The notes under the pieces are model-generated. The model was not told the DNA's origin and searched no databases. It worked only from the letters and a program-made list of their open reading frames with translations. Source: JBBAGC01 sp964491265 (GTDB taxonomy: Bacteria > Spirochaetota > UBA4802 > UBA5550). Taken from it: 64,000 nt of DNA. The stretch is from the NCBI GenBank assembly GCA_964491265.1, contig CAZBFP010000008.1, positions 62,001-126,000 of the forward strand, given 5' to 3'. This document shows positions 43,167 to 52,712 of this stretch, one piece after another; the first letter of the stretch is position 1, and each line of letters starts with the position of its first letter. The position numbers were made by a program, and so were the translations under genes.

Positions 43167-44497
43167 TATTTTTTCATCCTTCTTAATCCAAAATCGATTG
43201 CCCTGAGGAGAGGATCATAAACTTCACTTACTGCAGGGCAGTAGGCAAGCTCGGTTCTCCCCAGTTGCTCAATGGAAATATTAAATTCAATTGCAGTACT
43301 GACAATATTTATCCTCTCAGCCGCGCCTTTTTCGCCAATAGCCTGGGCTCCCAGTATTTTTCCCGATTCACTGTCAAAAATAATCTTAATTGTGATTTGA
43401 GAATTATCCGGGAAATATTCCGGCATTATATGTGAAGTTATTTTACCTGCAACCGGTTTATATCCTCTCTCTTTGGCAGCGTCTGTAGTGAAACCGGTAC
43501 CTGCGATTTCAAGATTCCCTATTTTTGTTACAAAAGTGCCCGCGCTCCCCTGATACTCAGTTTTTCTGCCTATCATGTTCATTGCTGCAGCAGAACCCTG
43601 TTTGTAGGCGGATGTTGCGAGCTTGGCTTTTGACGGTGACTTATCTATTACCCACCATCCCGAGATACAGTCACCGGCAGCATAAATATTTTCTACTGAA
43701 GTTTCAAGAAAAGAATTAACAGCAATTCCTGAATCTCCGGTTTTTATACCTGAATTTTCAATTATGGCAAGGTTTGCAGCAAAACCTGTTGCAAGTATTC
43801 CTATATCAGCCTCTACATGACTATTCCCACAGCTTACAGAGGTTAAACCGGACTCACCATTGAATTTTTCAGCAGCAGCTTCCTTAATAAATTCAATACT
43901 ATTATCTTTAAGGTATTCTTCAACAACAGATGACATATCCCTGTCGAGTGTACCGTATAGGGTCTGATTCTGCATTTCAATTACAGTTACTTTCTCAAGG
44001 TATTCCTTCAATGCAAATGCTGTTTCAAGTCCAATAGCACCTGCGCCGATAACAGCTCCCTTTTTAGAGGCTTTCAGTTTTTCAGTAATACGGGCAAGAT
44101 CATTCACATCTGCAAGTGTATATACAGATTTATTTAAATGTTTATCAAGGCCTGTTATGGGGGGAGTTAAGGCCCTGTAGCCCGTTGCTATGAGGAGTTT
44201 GTCGTATTCAACAGTTTCAGTACCTGTTTCAGTTTTCACAGTTACAGTCTTTTCCTGATGTGAAATCTTTTCACCCCTTCCTTTTATGCGCGATACACCC
44301 ATCCTGGAAAGATCAATATCCTGCGTAAGATTTTCCATTTTTACAACACCTTCAAGTGCATATGGAAGACCGCAGGGGTGCATCAGTTCCTTTATTTTAG
44401 GATCAATTATTGTGACGTCAGCTTTGGGGTTAAAACGTTTAATGGTCATCAGTGCTGAATAGCCTGCTGATCCGAAACCGCAGATTACTAATCTCAT
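43166..44497 (-). CDS. FAD-dependent pyridine nucleotide-disulfide oxidoreductase, single-cysteine type
   Basis: A 443-residue flavoprotein: FAD-binding GFGSAGYSAL, NAD(P)-binding GAGAIGLETAFAL (about 150-162), a second FAD motif NIYAAGDC, and a C-terminal dimerisation domain. The redox centre is Cys42 in HPCGLPYALEG, as in CoA-disulfide reductases and NADH oxidases, not the CxxxxC of dihydrolipoamide dehydrogenase. The gene occupies the place of an L-protein in the gcv block, but the missing second cysteine argues against it being one. GGGAGAGG precedes the ATG. Substrate unknown: CoA disulfide, persulfide or oxygen are options. Confidence 0.88.
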   Translation of the reverse strand: MRLVICGFGSAGYSALMTIKRFNPKADVTIIDPKIKELMHPCGLPYALEGVVKMENLTQDIDLSRMGVSRIKGRGEKISHQEKTVTVKTETGTETVEYDKLLIATGYRALTPPITGLDKHLNKSVYTLADVNDLARITEKLKASKKGAVIGAGAIGLETAFALKEYLEKVTVIEMQNQTLYGTLDRDMSSVVEEYLKDNSIEFIKEAAAEKFNGESGLTSVSCGNSHVEADIGILATGFAANLAIIENSGIKTGDSGIAVNSFLETSVENIYAAGDCISGWWVIDKSPSKAKLATSAYKQGSAAAMNMIGRKTEYQGSAGTFVTKIGNLEIAGTGFTTDAAKERGYKPVAGKITSHIMPEYFPDNSQITIKIIFDSESGKILGAQAIGEKGAAERINIVSTAIEFNISIEQLGRTELAYCPAVSEVYDPLLRAIDFGLRRMKK

Positions 44498-44520
44498 AGT
44501 TCCTCTCCCGGGAGAAGGTT

Positions 44521-47343
44521 TTAATAATTATAATATTGCCACAGATTTTCTGCTTCAATTCTATATCTGCCCCTTACGCTTTCGTCAATTACTTCATTGA
44601 GAAATTGTCTGGAAAGAGCAATATTTTTATTTTCATTATATATTACTGCAAGATTAATTTTAGATTTCAGTACAAATTCACTTCTGGGATTCCGGTCATC
44701 AGTGGCCCTGGTAAAAAATCTGACAGCAGAGTTCCGGTTTTTATAAAATAGAAGGCTTATCATTCCAAGGTAATAGTTAGATTCAGTTCTGTATACATTA
44801 TCAGATGCTGAAAGTTTGTTAAAATGTGTAAAAGATTTGTTGAAATTACCTGTGTCAAAGGCCAGTTTTCCTGATAAATATTCAACCAGTCTGGCGTTAT
44901 CACGGTTTTTTTCAAGCAGACCGGCGTAAAGATTAAATCTTGCTGTATTTTTTAAGTTAAAGTAATAGAGCAGATTCAGCTTGAAAACATCTTCAGAAAA
45001 AGCGCTTCGCTGTATCTGACGAACCTTTTGTGTTGTCATCTCAGCTCCCGATTTGTCATCACCGCTTAAAAAAAGATTCACAATCAGCAGGCTGTCCCTG
45101 TCAGGAAAAAATGATGACTGCTCAATCTGATTAAGATAAAAGTCCGACTTGGCAAAATTACTCCCGTCTCTGAGAATTACGGCTATTGCAATCCTTGACC
45201 TGTTTTTTACTTCTTCTTCAGCATTTGAGGATATTATTTCGTGGAAAATCTCCTCAGCTTTTTCATAATTCTTTATATCTTTATACTTCTGTCCCAGGAG
45301 CTCCAGAGTTCTTCCGTAGACAGGGCCCCTCTCTTTTAAATTCATTATAAGAGCTTCAGCATTTATTAAATCACCGGTTTCTATTGTACTATGCACAAAC
45401 ATGTAGGCATCTTCAACAGAAAATGGAGTAATATCCTCCCATTTAAGAATTCCATATACTTCAGTATACCTGTTCATTTTATAATAACTGCGGGCATGGA
45501 TAAGGGGAATCTCTCTCCACTGTATTTCATCAAGTGGAGGAATTTGACCTTTACCGATAATCTCTGTTACTTTTTCGAAATTAGACAGATTATAATATGA
45601 TTGTATCAGATTATAAAAAGCGATTCCCCTTTCTCTGGACACATTACTGTTGAGAAATTTTTCATAGAACGAAATTGCCCTGTTATAGTTCCCTGCTGCA
45701 AAAGCCTCATTGCCGTATTGAAGATTAACCAGCATTGCATATTCCGATTCGGGGAAACGGGTAAGGATTGTGTTGAAATATCTCTGCCCTGAAGCAGGCC
45801 TTTTTTCATTTAATTTAGCGGCAAATCCGTAGAGATGCTGGTCAAAATTTTTGTTTTCAATATACTGGTTAATGAGTATGCGGATCTGGTTTTCTGCTGA
45901 AGTTAAGTCGCCTGTTATAAGGTATATTTCTGTTAAAAGAATGAGCGCATCATATCTATTTATTACTTCGTCTTTTCTGGAAAGGTATCTTCTAAGATGA
46001 GTTATTGACTCAGGGAATTTTTTCTTTTTAAAATTTACAACTCCAAGGTAATAGTCGGATTCATTCAGAAATTTCGAAAAGGGGTTATCCCTTTTTATTG
46101 ACTCAAAAATTTCTATTGCTGTTTCAGTATCCCCTTTTGCCAGATAGATGCGGGCTCTGTAAAAATTAACTTCATCAATTTTGCTGTCATATGGATAAAG
46201 AGATGCGTATTCATTTAACAATACTTCAGCATCGCTGTTTCTATCACCCTTAATATAAGCTTTACTTAAAAGTATATATAACTCCTTTTTTGACTCATCA
46301 TCTTTTATATTTATAAATTTTTCTGAATATTTAATCGCTTTTTCAGGATCTTTATCCAGATAATTCTCAGCAATTATTATTGCGCTTTTAAAAACAAGTT
46401 CAGGCTTGTCCGACTCCTCCCATACTTTTATCAGCATATCTATACCGTTTTCTGATTTATAGCTGTCTATAATAAGCTTACCCAGTTCAAATACCGCTTC
46501 ATAGTAATATCTGGATTCCTTGCCGATCATGTAAAAGAGTTCCAGGTCAGCCTTTGCAGGAGCAGTTCTGTCAAGTTCCAGGTAGGATAATGCCCTGAAG
46601 TAATACATATCGTAATATGGATGTTTAGTTGCGATTTCCCTTGGGATTGCATTAAAGGTTGTAAGGGCTTTTCTATGATCATCCTGATGCTGGTATATCT
46701 GCCCAAGTGTAATTCTTATTTCAGCTTTACTCCTGGAATCAATTCTTGATGTAATAAGGGGATATAGCCTTTCGTGTGCTTTTTCATATTCACCGTTAGC
46801 AAAAAAAGCCTGTCCGATTTTAAGAATGAGCACAGCGTTCTGTTCCCTGTCGCCGCTCTCTCTAATGGCGTTCTCCCACTCAATAACCGCTTCTTCATAT
46901 CTCTGCTGATTATAGTAGATTGTGGCTATCCTGTCGCGGGCAATGACAATGAGTGCTGTATCTTTTGAATTTTCCAGAAAACGCTTATATTCTTCAATTG
47001 CCTTAAGATTCTGTTTAAGGTTAAAATATGATTCCCCCATCCAGAATCTTGATTCAATTCGAAGGGCTTCTGTACGGCATTTAGTTAAAAAAGTATTAAA
47101 CTCAAAAAGAGCTGCGCTGTATTTTCCCTGCTGGAATATGGAGCGTGCAAGATAAAACCAGGCCCTATCCCTGTTTTCATCATTAAATTCAACCGTACGC
47201 CTGAAGAGAAGCTCAGCAGAAGAGTAATTCCCTGATCTGAATGCTTCAAGCCCCTGGTTAAGCATAACAGAGGAATCAAAAGCTGAATGTAAAGCCGCTG
47301 CTGTAAAAAAGAAAAAAAGAATTACTATAATTTTCTTTATCAT
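44521..47343 (-). CDS. Large secreted TPR-repeat protein
   Basis: A 940-residue protein with a signal peptide (LFFFFTAAALHSAF) and then tandem tetratricopeptide-type helical pairs to the end, at least fifteen by eye, for example NQGLEAFRSGNYSSAELLFRR and FYLARSIFQQGKYSAALFEF. Members of this sort act as periplasmic or outer-membrane scaffolds (BamD/YbgF-like or polysaccharide-export-like). No enzymatic domain is visible. It overlaps the cinA stop by one base (TGATG) and lies 23 bases before the flavoprotein gene. Function unknown; the location inside a metabolic run is odd. Confidence 0.85.
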   Translation of the reverse strand: MIKKIIVILFFFFTAAALHSAFDSSVMLNQGLEAFRSGNYSSAELLFRRTVEFNDENRDRAWFYLARSIFQQGKYSAALFEFNTFLTKCRTEALRIESRFWMGESYFNLKQNLKAIEEYKRFLENSKDTALIVIARDRIATIYYNQQRYEEAVIEWENAIRESGDREQNAVLILKIGQAFFANGEYEKAHERLYPLITSRIDSRSKAEIRITLGQIYQHQDDHRKALTTFNAIPREIATKHPYYDMYYFRALSYLELDRTAPAKADLELFYMIGKESRYYYEAVFELGKLIIDSYKSENGIDMLIKVWEESDKPELVFKSAIIIAENYLDKDPEKAIKYSEKFINIKDDESKKELYILLSKAYIKGDRNSDAEVLLNEYASLYPYDSKIDEVNFYRARIYLAKGDTETAIEIFESIKRDNPFSKFLNESDYYLGVVNFKKKKFPESITHLRRYLSRKDEVINRYDALILLTEIYLITGDLTSAENQIRILINQYIENKNFDQHLYGFAAKLNEKRPASGQRYFNTILTRFPESEYAMLVNLQYGNEAFAAGNYNRAISFYEKFLNSNVSRERGIAFYNLIQSYYNLSNFEKVTEIIGKGQIPPLDEIQWREIPLIHARSYYKMNRYTEVYGILKWEDITPFSVEDAYMFVHSTIETGDLINAEALIMNLKERGPVYGRTLELLGQKYKDIKNYEKAEEIFHEIISSNAEEEVKNRSRIAIAVILRDGSNFAKSDFYLNQIEQSSFFPDRDSLLIVNLFLSGDDKSGAEMTTQKVRQIQRSAFSEDVFKLNLLYYFNLKNTARFNLYAGLLEKNRDNARLVEYLSGKLAFDTGNFNKSFTHFNKLSASDNVYRTESNYYLGMISLLFYKNRNSAVRFFTRATDDRNPRSEFVLKSKINLAVIYNENKNIALSRQFLNEVIDESVRGRYRIEAENLWQYYNY

Positions 47344-48572
47344 CAGATTCCCTTTAAATTTTTCCGTAAGTAATTTACTGCAAAAATACCTGAAAAATTC
47401 CTGATTCTTTCCCGGTTCCCCCCCAGGTTTAATTTCACTGTTTTTATATTGCCATCGATATAAAAACCGAAACAGACTGTTCCCACAGGTTTTTCCTCAG
47501 TTCCTCCCCCGGGGCCTGCAATCCCTGTAGTCGAAACAGCTATTGATGTTTTCATCCTTTCAGCAGCACCTCTGGCCATTTCCCCTGCAACCTCTTCACT
47601 TACAGCTCCGAATTTCTCAATCATGGACGGGTTCACACCCAGAAACTCTGTTTTTATACTGTTGCTGTAGGCTGTTATTGTTCCTGAGTAAACATCCGAG
47701 GATCCGGGTATATCAGTAATCTTTTTCCCGATAAGTCCCCCGGTGCACGATTCAGCTGTTGAAATAGTTTTCCCCATTTTTCTTAAAAGGTATACAAGCT
47801 CCTCCTCAGGGGAATTAAAACCTTTGTCAAGGAGATACTCTTTTAGTTTATCTTTAATAGTGGCATCTATTTCATTTTTGTTAATAAAAATTTCTTTTCT
47901 GCTGACAAAAACCAGGTCGCTCAGGCCCTGCTTAGCGCTGATACCCCACTTTATATCATCCGGCAGACCCATATCATTGACAATCCTGTTAACTTCCGAC
48001 TCACGAATTCCGCAAATTTTGTAGGAGAGGTTCATCCCTTTTGAAAAACCGATAAGATCTTCCAGGTAATTACTCAGATTATTATCAAACATTCCGGTCA
48101 TTTCATCTGGTACACCGGGAAGAGAGATTACTATCTTCTCTTCTGATGTTAATATAAATCCGGGTGCTAAACCGCGCGGATTATCAATGGGGGTTGAATT
48201 TGCCGGAAGAGAAATCATTTTATAATCCGATTCCCTTATCTGAATATTCATAGAAGAGAAGAATTTCTCCATTTTCTTCTTCGATTTTTCATGGTGTACA
48301 GGTTCTGAATTAAAAATTCTGCACATTGCTTCAACTGTATTATCATCGTCAGTTGGTCCCAGTCCGCCAGTGGTAATGATTATATCAGAGGAATTGAGAG
48401 ATCCTGAAACAGCATCAATTATATCCTCAGTCCTGTCGCCAACAGTAAGATGCCTTATTACTTCAAAATTGGTTCCGAAAAAACGGCTGCTGATGAAGGA
48501 ACTGTTAGTGTCTACAGTTGTTCCCTGAAGCAGTTCCTCCCCGGTAGCTATTATTGTAACCTTTTTTATCAT
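47343..48572 (-). CDS. cinA: CinA-family protein with nicotinamide-nucleotide amidase domain
   Basis: A 409-residue two-domain protein. The N-terminal half is a molybdopterin-binding-like (COG1058) domain: IATGEELLQGTTVDTNS and ITTGGLGPTDDDNTVEA. The C-terminal half (from about residue 255) is the PncC amidase with TAESCTGGLIGKKIT, GTITAYSN and TTGIAGPGGG, which deamidates NMN to NaMN in NAD recycling; the N domain in relatives has ADP-ribose or NMN-phosphate cleaving activity. It lies five bases after argS. Confidence 0.95.
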   Translation of the reverse strand: MIKKVTIIATGEELLQGTTVDTNSSFISSRFFGTNFEVIRHLTVGDRTEDIIDAVSGSLNSSDIIITTGGLGPTDDDNTVEAMCRIFNSEPVHHEKSKKKMEKFFSSMNIQIRESDYKMISLPANSTPIDNPRGLAPGFILTSEEKIVISLPGVPDEMTGMFDNNLSNYLEDLIGFSKGMNLSYKICGIRESEVNRIVNDMGLPDDIKWGISAKQGLSDLVFVSRKEIFINKNEIDATIKDKLKEYLLDKGFNSPEEELVYLLRKMGKTISTAESCTGGLIGKKITDIPGSSDVYSGTITAYSNSIKTEFLGVNPSMIEKFGAVSEEVAGEMARGAAERMKTSIAVSTTGIAGPGGGTEEKPVGTVCFGFYIDGNIKTVKLNLGGNRERIRNFSGIFAVNYLRKNLKGI

Positions 48573-48577
48573 TTTAT

Positions 48578-50245
48578 CTACATGCTTTCAGGAGCAGAAA
48601 CTCCAAGTATTTTTAAGCCGTTTCTGATTACAATACGCACAGCATCAGACAATATAAGATAGGCCTGTGTGCTGTTTATGTCATCCCCCAGGATACGGTG
48701 TTCTGTGTAGAACCTGTGGTAGGACTGGGCAATTTTTATTAAAAACGAAGCTATTCTGTGAGGTTCAAAACTTTCCGCTGCATCAGTAATCTCTTCCGGA
48801 AATTTAGCTATAAGCTTCATAAGTGTAATTGCCAGAGGAGTATTTAATAATTCCGGAACAGCAGATGAAGGATCATAGCTTATTTCTCTTTTTTCCGCTT
48901 CACGAAAAATTGAACATATCCTCGCATGGGCATACTGAAGATAAAATACCGGATTTTCCGAGCTGTTCTTTTTTGCAAGTGAAAGATCAAAATCGAGGTG
49001 GCTGTCCAGAGATCTCATAATAAAGAAATATCTGGAAACATCAACCCCCACCTCTTCGATCAGTTCGCGCATTGTTGAAAAGTTCCCAAGCCTTTTAGAC
49101 ATTTTCACAGCCTCTCCATCCATGATGAGGTTTACCTGCTGCGCAAGGAGAACTTTGAATTTTTCTTTTTCATAACCTAAAGCCTGAACCGCACCGGAAA
49201 GTCGTGCAATATAGCCGTGATGATCTGGCCCCCATATATCTATGACCCTGTCGTATCCCCTTGTCAGTTTATCATTATGATAAGCTATGTCAGCCATAAG
49301 ATAGGTGGGTCGTTCATCATCCCTTATAACTACCCTGTCTTTATCATCCCCGAAGCCGGATGATCTGAAAATTTTCTTACCTTCATCATCATATATATAA
49401 TTATTTTTTTGAAGAATCTCATAGGCCTTTAGAACATCGCCGTTCTTATGCAGAGTGCTTTCATAAAACCACTGCTTAAATATTACATTAAAATCCTCAA
49501 GATCCTTTTTCTGTGTCTTAACATTATATTCAATTGCTTTGCGCGATGCGAATTCAATCGCATCATTATTGTCTTTGATAGATTCCAGATCGCTGCTGAA
49601 ATTTTCAATAATCCATGCAGCTATTTCTTTAATATATTCACCGTGATAGCCTTCATCTGGAAAGTTAAAATCCTCCCCTTTAATCTCCCTGATCCTTTCT
49701 ATTACAGATAGACCTAAAAGATTTACCTGATTACCGTAATCATTTACGTAAAATTCCCTGTCAGCAGTATCTCCATTTGCCTCAATGAGATTTGCAATAG
49801 TATCGCCGATAGCAGCTGCCCTGGCTGAAACAACATTCAGCGGCCCGGTGGGGTTTGCTGATACAAATTCTATATTGTAACTTATGGGGTTAGTTTTACT
49901 TCTTCTGCCGTATAGATGATCTTCAGAAAGTGCTTTTTTAATACCCTCAAAGAGATATGTGAATGATACAAAAATATTGATGAAACCCGGTTTTACAACA
50001 TCGACCTCCCCCACTATATCATTATCTTTAATATATTTCTTCAGTATTTCCCCGGTTTCCATGGGGGATTTCTTTATTTGTCTCGCAGATTCCAGTGCAA
50101 AGGGGGTGGAGTAATCTCCGAATTTTGTATCTTTAGGGTACTCAATTTTTATTTCCGGATAATCATATTCCGGGAGTTCACCCGATTCAATTGCCTTCTT
50201 AAGGGAAATAATAATTATATCAAGTAACTGTTCTCTTATGTTCAA
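48578..50245 (-). CDS. argS: Arginyl-tRNA synthetase
   Basis: A 555-residue class I synthetase. N-terminal Add-1 domain (about 1-95), Rossmann domain with FVSANPTGPL, the KMSKR loop (VKMSKRLGNF), and the C-terminal anticodon domain with LQYAHARICSI and FYTEHRIL. The HIGH element, normally HxGH after NPTGPL, reads NVVS at 137-140, so both histidines are replaced; KMSKR is intact. TTG start with GAGGT seven bases upstream. First in the 13 kb minus-strand run. Confidence 0.95.
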   Translation of the reverse strand: MNIREQLLDIIIISLKKAIESGELPEYDYPEIKIEYPKDTKFGDYSTPFALESARQIKKSPMETGEILKKYIKDNDIVGEVDVVKPGFINIFVSFTYLFEGIKKALSEDHLYGRRSKTNPISYNIEFVSANPTGPLNVVSARAAAIGDTIANLIEANGDTADREFYVNDYGNQVNLLGLSVIERIREIKGEDFNFPDEGYHGEYIKEIAAWIIENFSSDLESIKDNNDAIEFASRKAIEYNVKTQKKDLEDFNVIFKQWFYESTLHKNGDVLKAYEILQKNNYIYDDEGKKIFRSSGFGDDKDRVVIRDDERPTYLMADIAYHNDKLTRGYDRVIDIWGPDHHGYIARLSGAVQALGYEKEKFKVLLAQQVNLIMDGEAVKMSKRLGNFSTMRELIEEVGVDVSRYFFIMRSLDSHLDFDLSLAKKNSSENPVFYLQYAHARICSIFREAEKREISYDPSSAVPELLNTPLAITLMKLIAKFPEEITDAAESFEPHRIASFLIKIAQSYHRFYTEHRILGDDINSTQAYLILSDAVRIVIRNGLKILGVSAPESM

Positions 50246-50484
50246 TTGCGCTACCTCTTTATTAAGTAAATCTAATTTATGAAGACCGGAAGATCATAAA
50301 AAATATTATGACCTGGAGGAATTTATACTTAAAATGGATAATTTCACTACTATTTGTCAATCATATTTATTTAACCAGCCGACGGGCCTTATAGAAATAT
50401 ATCTTGAAAAAGAGTTGACGCAAAGTCTTTCCGGAGTGTAAATTAGGGTATAGACTTTCTACACTAATTTTACTGGATGCAGCC
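50246..50484. promoter_or_regulatory. Divergent gap between argS and the CHASE2 cyclase gene
   Basis: A 239-base AT-rich region. Plus strand: TTGACG at 50415-50420 with TAAATT at 50439-50444 (18-base spacer) is the best promoter guess for the cyclase, about 40 bases before its ATG. Minus strand: a TTGACA (complement of TGTCAA at 50355-50360) is a possible -35 for argS but has no clear -10 at proper spacing. No tRNA-like or T-box-like structure was recognised. Confidence 0.35.
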
Positions 50485-52644
50485 ATGATTGAACTTCTAT
50501 TATCCGCAGGTAAAGTACTTCTTATCGTTTCTGTTTTTGTTTTATCCGCATTTGCCGGGAGATCTCTGGCCCGTAAATACGGCAGGAATGAGCCGTTATT
50601 TTTTATTGCCGGTCTTCTTGCAGGTCCTGCGGGATTGCTGCTGCTGTTGATAATAATAAATATACCTGAAAAGTTTATAGGTGCCTTTATTACATTCACT
50701 GTATTTGTAATAATAACATTTTCATTTACTCACACTACCCTTCTATCGGGCCTTGAATGGAGTGCCATAGATTTCAGATTCTACGTGCGTGATCCATCCC
50801 AGAAATCTATTAAACTCGATGAAGGTGTAAGAATGAACAGGGTTAATCCCCGTGCTCATAAAGATATTGTTATACTCGGGATAGATGAAAATACAGTGAG
50901 GGAATTCTCCGATCAGGGGATTCACTGGCCCTTCCCCTGGGAGCTTCATGCCAAATTTACACGGTTTGTGTCAACGGGAAATCCTGCTGCAATATTCTTT
51001 GATATAATGTTTCTTGATCACAAAAGCGGTGAAGCTGAACTTGTTGATGCTGTAAAAAAATCGAAGGTATCTTTTCTCGATTATCCTTTTGAAAATGAAG
51101 AGATTGACGTAAGCTATAAAGATCAGGAGGAGCGCCTTGAGTTATTGAAAAAAGTCCGTTTCCCTCTGGATCCCAATGACAATGTGCCGCAGATTGTGGC
51201 AGAAGTTGTCCCCCCTACCCCTGATCTGATAAGAGCTTCAGCCGGAATAGGTTTTGCAAATGTATTCCCCGGTAGAGACGGCATAAATAGAACTGTCCCT
51301 CTCATTATTAAATATAACGGGTGGTATTATCCCAACATAGACCTTGTTGTTGCAATGAATCATTACGGAATAGGTGTTGATGATGTAGAAATAAAGATCG
51401 GTAAATATATCAAATTAAAAAATCTTAACCCTGAAAAGATGGTAAAACCGAATCCGCAAAGGGAGATGATTATCCCTATAGATAATTATGGATTTATGGA
51501 TGTCAATTTTATTGGAGGGTCAGGGAGTTTTCAGCATTATCCATATTATTATTTTGCCCGTGAAGGTACTCTGGCTGGTAATGATTCAATTAAAGACAAG
51601 ATTGTACTTGTAGCAGCATATTCTGTTACAGGTGTTGCTACAGATGAAAAGCAGTCCCCCTATGGAGCAACATTCGGTATTGAGCATCATGCTAATGCTT
51701 TAAATACTATATTAAATCAGGACTTTCTTTACAAGCTGTCAGATTTTGAAAATATTATGATTATGTTTGTCATAGCTCTATTTCTTGCTTTTATTGTTCA
51801 GAAAATGAAAATTGTAACTTCACTTATAACAACGGTTTCATTTATGATTGTCTATGCAGTCGGTTCCTATCTCCTTTTTGATTTTTACAGTATAATAACT
51901 GCAATGTCAACACCGCTTCTGCAGACCGCTTTAACCTATACCATGCTTGTTACCTACAGAGTTGTTAATGAGCAGCAGGAGAAAAAATATATAAGACAGA
52001 CTTTTTCCAAGTTTGTATCAAAATCTGTTGTAGATGAACTTTTAAGAGATCCAAGCAAGGTAAAGCTTGGCGGTGAAAAGAAGATACTCACTGTACTCTT
52101 TTCTGACATTAGAGGTTTTACATCTATTTCAGAACAGCTTACACCTGAACAGCTCGTTGAACATCTCAACGATTACCTGCAGGTAATGACAGATCTGGTT
52201 ATTAAATATGATGGTACACTGGATAAATATGTTGGAGATGAGATAATGGCATTCTGGGGTGCCCCCATAGAAATGGAGGATCATGCCTTAAAGGCCTGCC
52301 GTGCTGCCATAGAGATGATGGCTATCCTTAATAAAATGAACAGAGACTGGGAGAATGAAGGTAAGCCCAGGCTTGATATCGGTATCGGGGTGAATACAGG
52401 TGATATGGTTGTAGGGAATATGGGTTCTTCATCAAGGATGGATTATACGCTTATGGGTGATAATGTAAATCTCGGGGCAAGACTTGAGGGTACAAATAAA
52501 GTATATAAAACCCATATAATAATCAGTGAATTTACATATCAGTATGTTAAGGATCATGTAATAACCAGAGAACTTGATCTCATTAAAGTAAAGGGGAAAG
52601 ATCGTCCGGTAAAAATTTACGAGCTCATTGATTTAAAGGGGTAA
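50485..52644 (+). CDS. CHASE2-domain adenylate/guanylate cyclase
   Basis: A 719-residue membrane sensor cyclase. Order: two N-terminal spans (about 5-25 and 37-80), an extracytoplasmic CHASE2 domain (about 115-410, with DIVILGIDENTVREF and IFFDIMFL), three spans (about 425-490), a short linker, then a class III cyclase domain (about 525-690). Catalytic features: VLFSDIRGFT with the metal Asp, DKYVGDEIMAFWGAP, and MDYTLMGDNVNLGARLEG with the second Asp/Asn pair. Likely makes cAMP in response to an outside signal. The residue set that separates ATP from GTP was not resolved. No obvious effector gene is nearby. Confidence 0.93.
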   Translation: MIELLLSAGKVLLIVSVFVLSAFAGRSLARKYGRNEPLFFIAGLLAGPAGLLLLLIIINIPEKFIGAFITFTVFVIITFSFTHTTLLSGLEWSAIDFRFYVRDPSQKSIKLDEGVRMNRVNPRAHKDIVILGIDENTVREFSDQGIHWPFPWELHAKFTRFVSTGNPAAIFFDIMFLDHKSGEAELVDAVKKSKVSFLDYPFENEEIDVSYKDQEERLELLKKVRFPLDPNDNVPQIVAEVVPPTPDLIRASAGIGFANVFPGRDGINRTVPLIIKYNGWYYPNIDLVVAMNHYGIGVDDVEIKIGKYIKLKNLNPEKMVKPNPQREMIIPIDNYGFMDVNFIGGSGSFQHYPYYYFAREGTLAGNDSIKDKIVLVAAYSVTGVATDEKQSPYGATFGIEHHANALNTILNQDFLYKLSDFENIMIMFVIALFLAFIVQKMKIVTSLITTVSFMIVYAVGSYLLFDFYSIITAMSTPLLQTALTYTMLVTYRVVNEQQEKKYIRQTFSKFVSKSVVDELLRDPSKVKLGGEKKILTVLFSDIRGFTSISEQLTPEQLVEHLNDYLQVMTDLVIKYDGTLDKYVGDEIMAFWGAPIEMEDHALKACRAAIEMMAILNKMNRDWENEGKPRLDIGIGVNTGDMVVGNMGSSSRMDYTLMGDNVNLGARLEGTNKVYKTHIIISEFTYQYVKDHVITRELDLIKVKGKDRPVKIYELIDLKG

Positions 52645-52712
52645 GTGAACTTAATCCGGCCTCAATCTAAGAGTGATGGGGCCTGGTAATATAATTGCAG
52701 TAATTTTTATTA

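Noticed and set aside
50246..50484. T-box leader for argS
   Set aside because: No specifier-type stem, no AGGGTGG-like T-box sequence and no terminator hairpin before argS.
50367..50699. Minus-strand frame overlapping the start of the CHASE2 cyclase
   Set aside because: It overlaps the clear N-terminal membrane segment of the cyclase and shows no domain or ribosome site.
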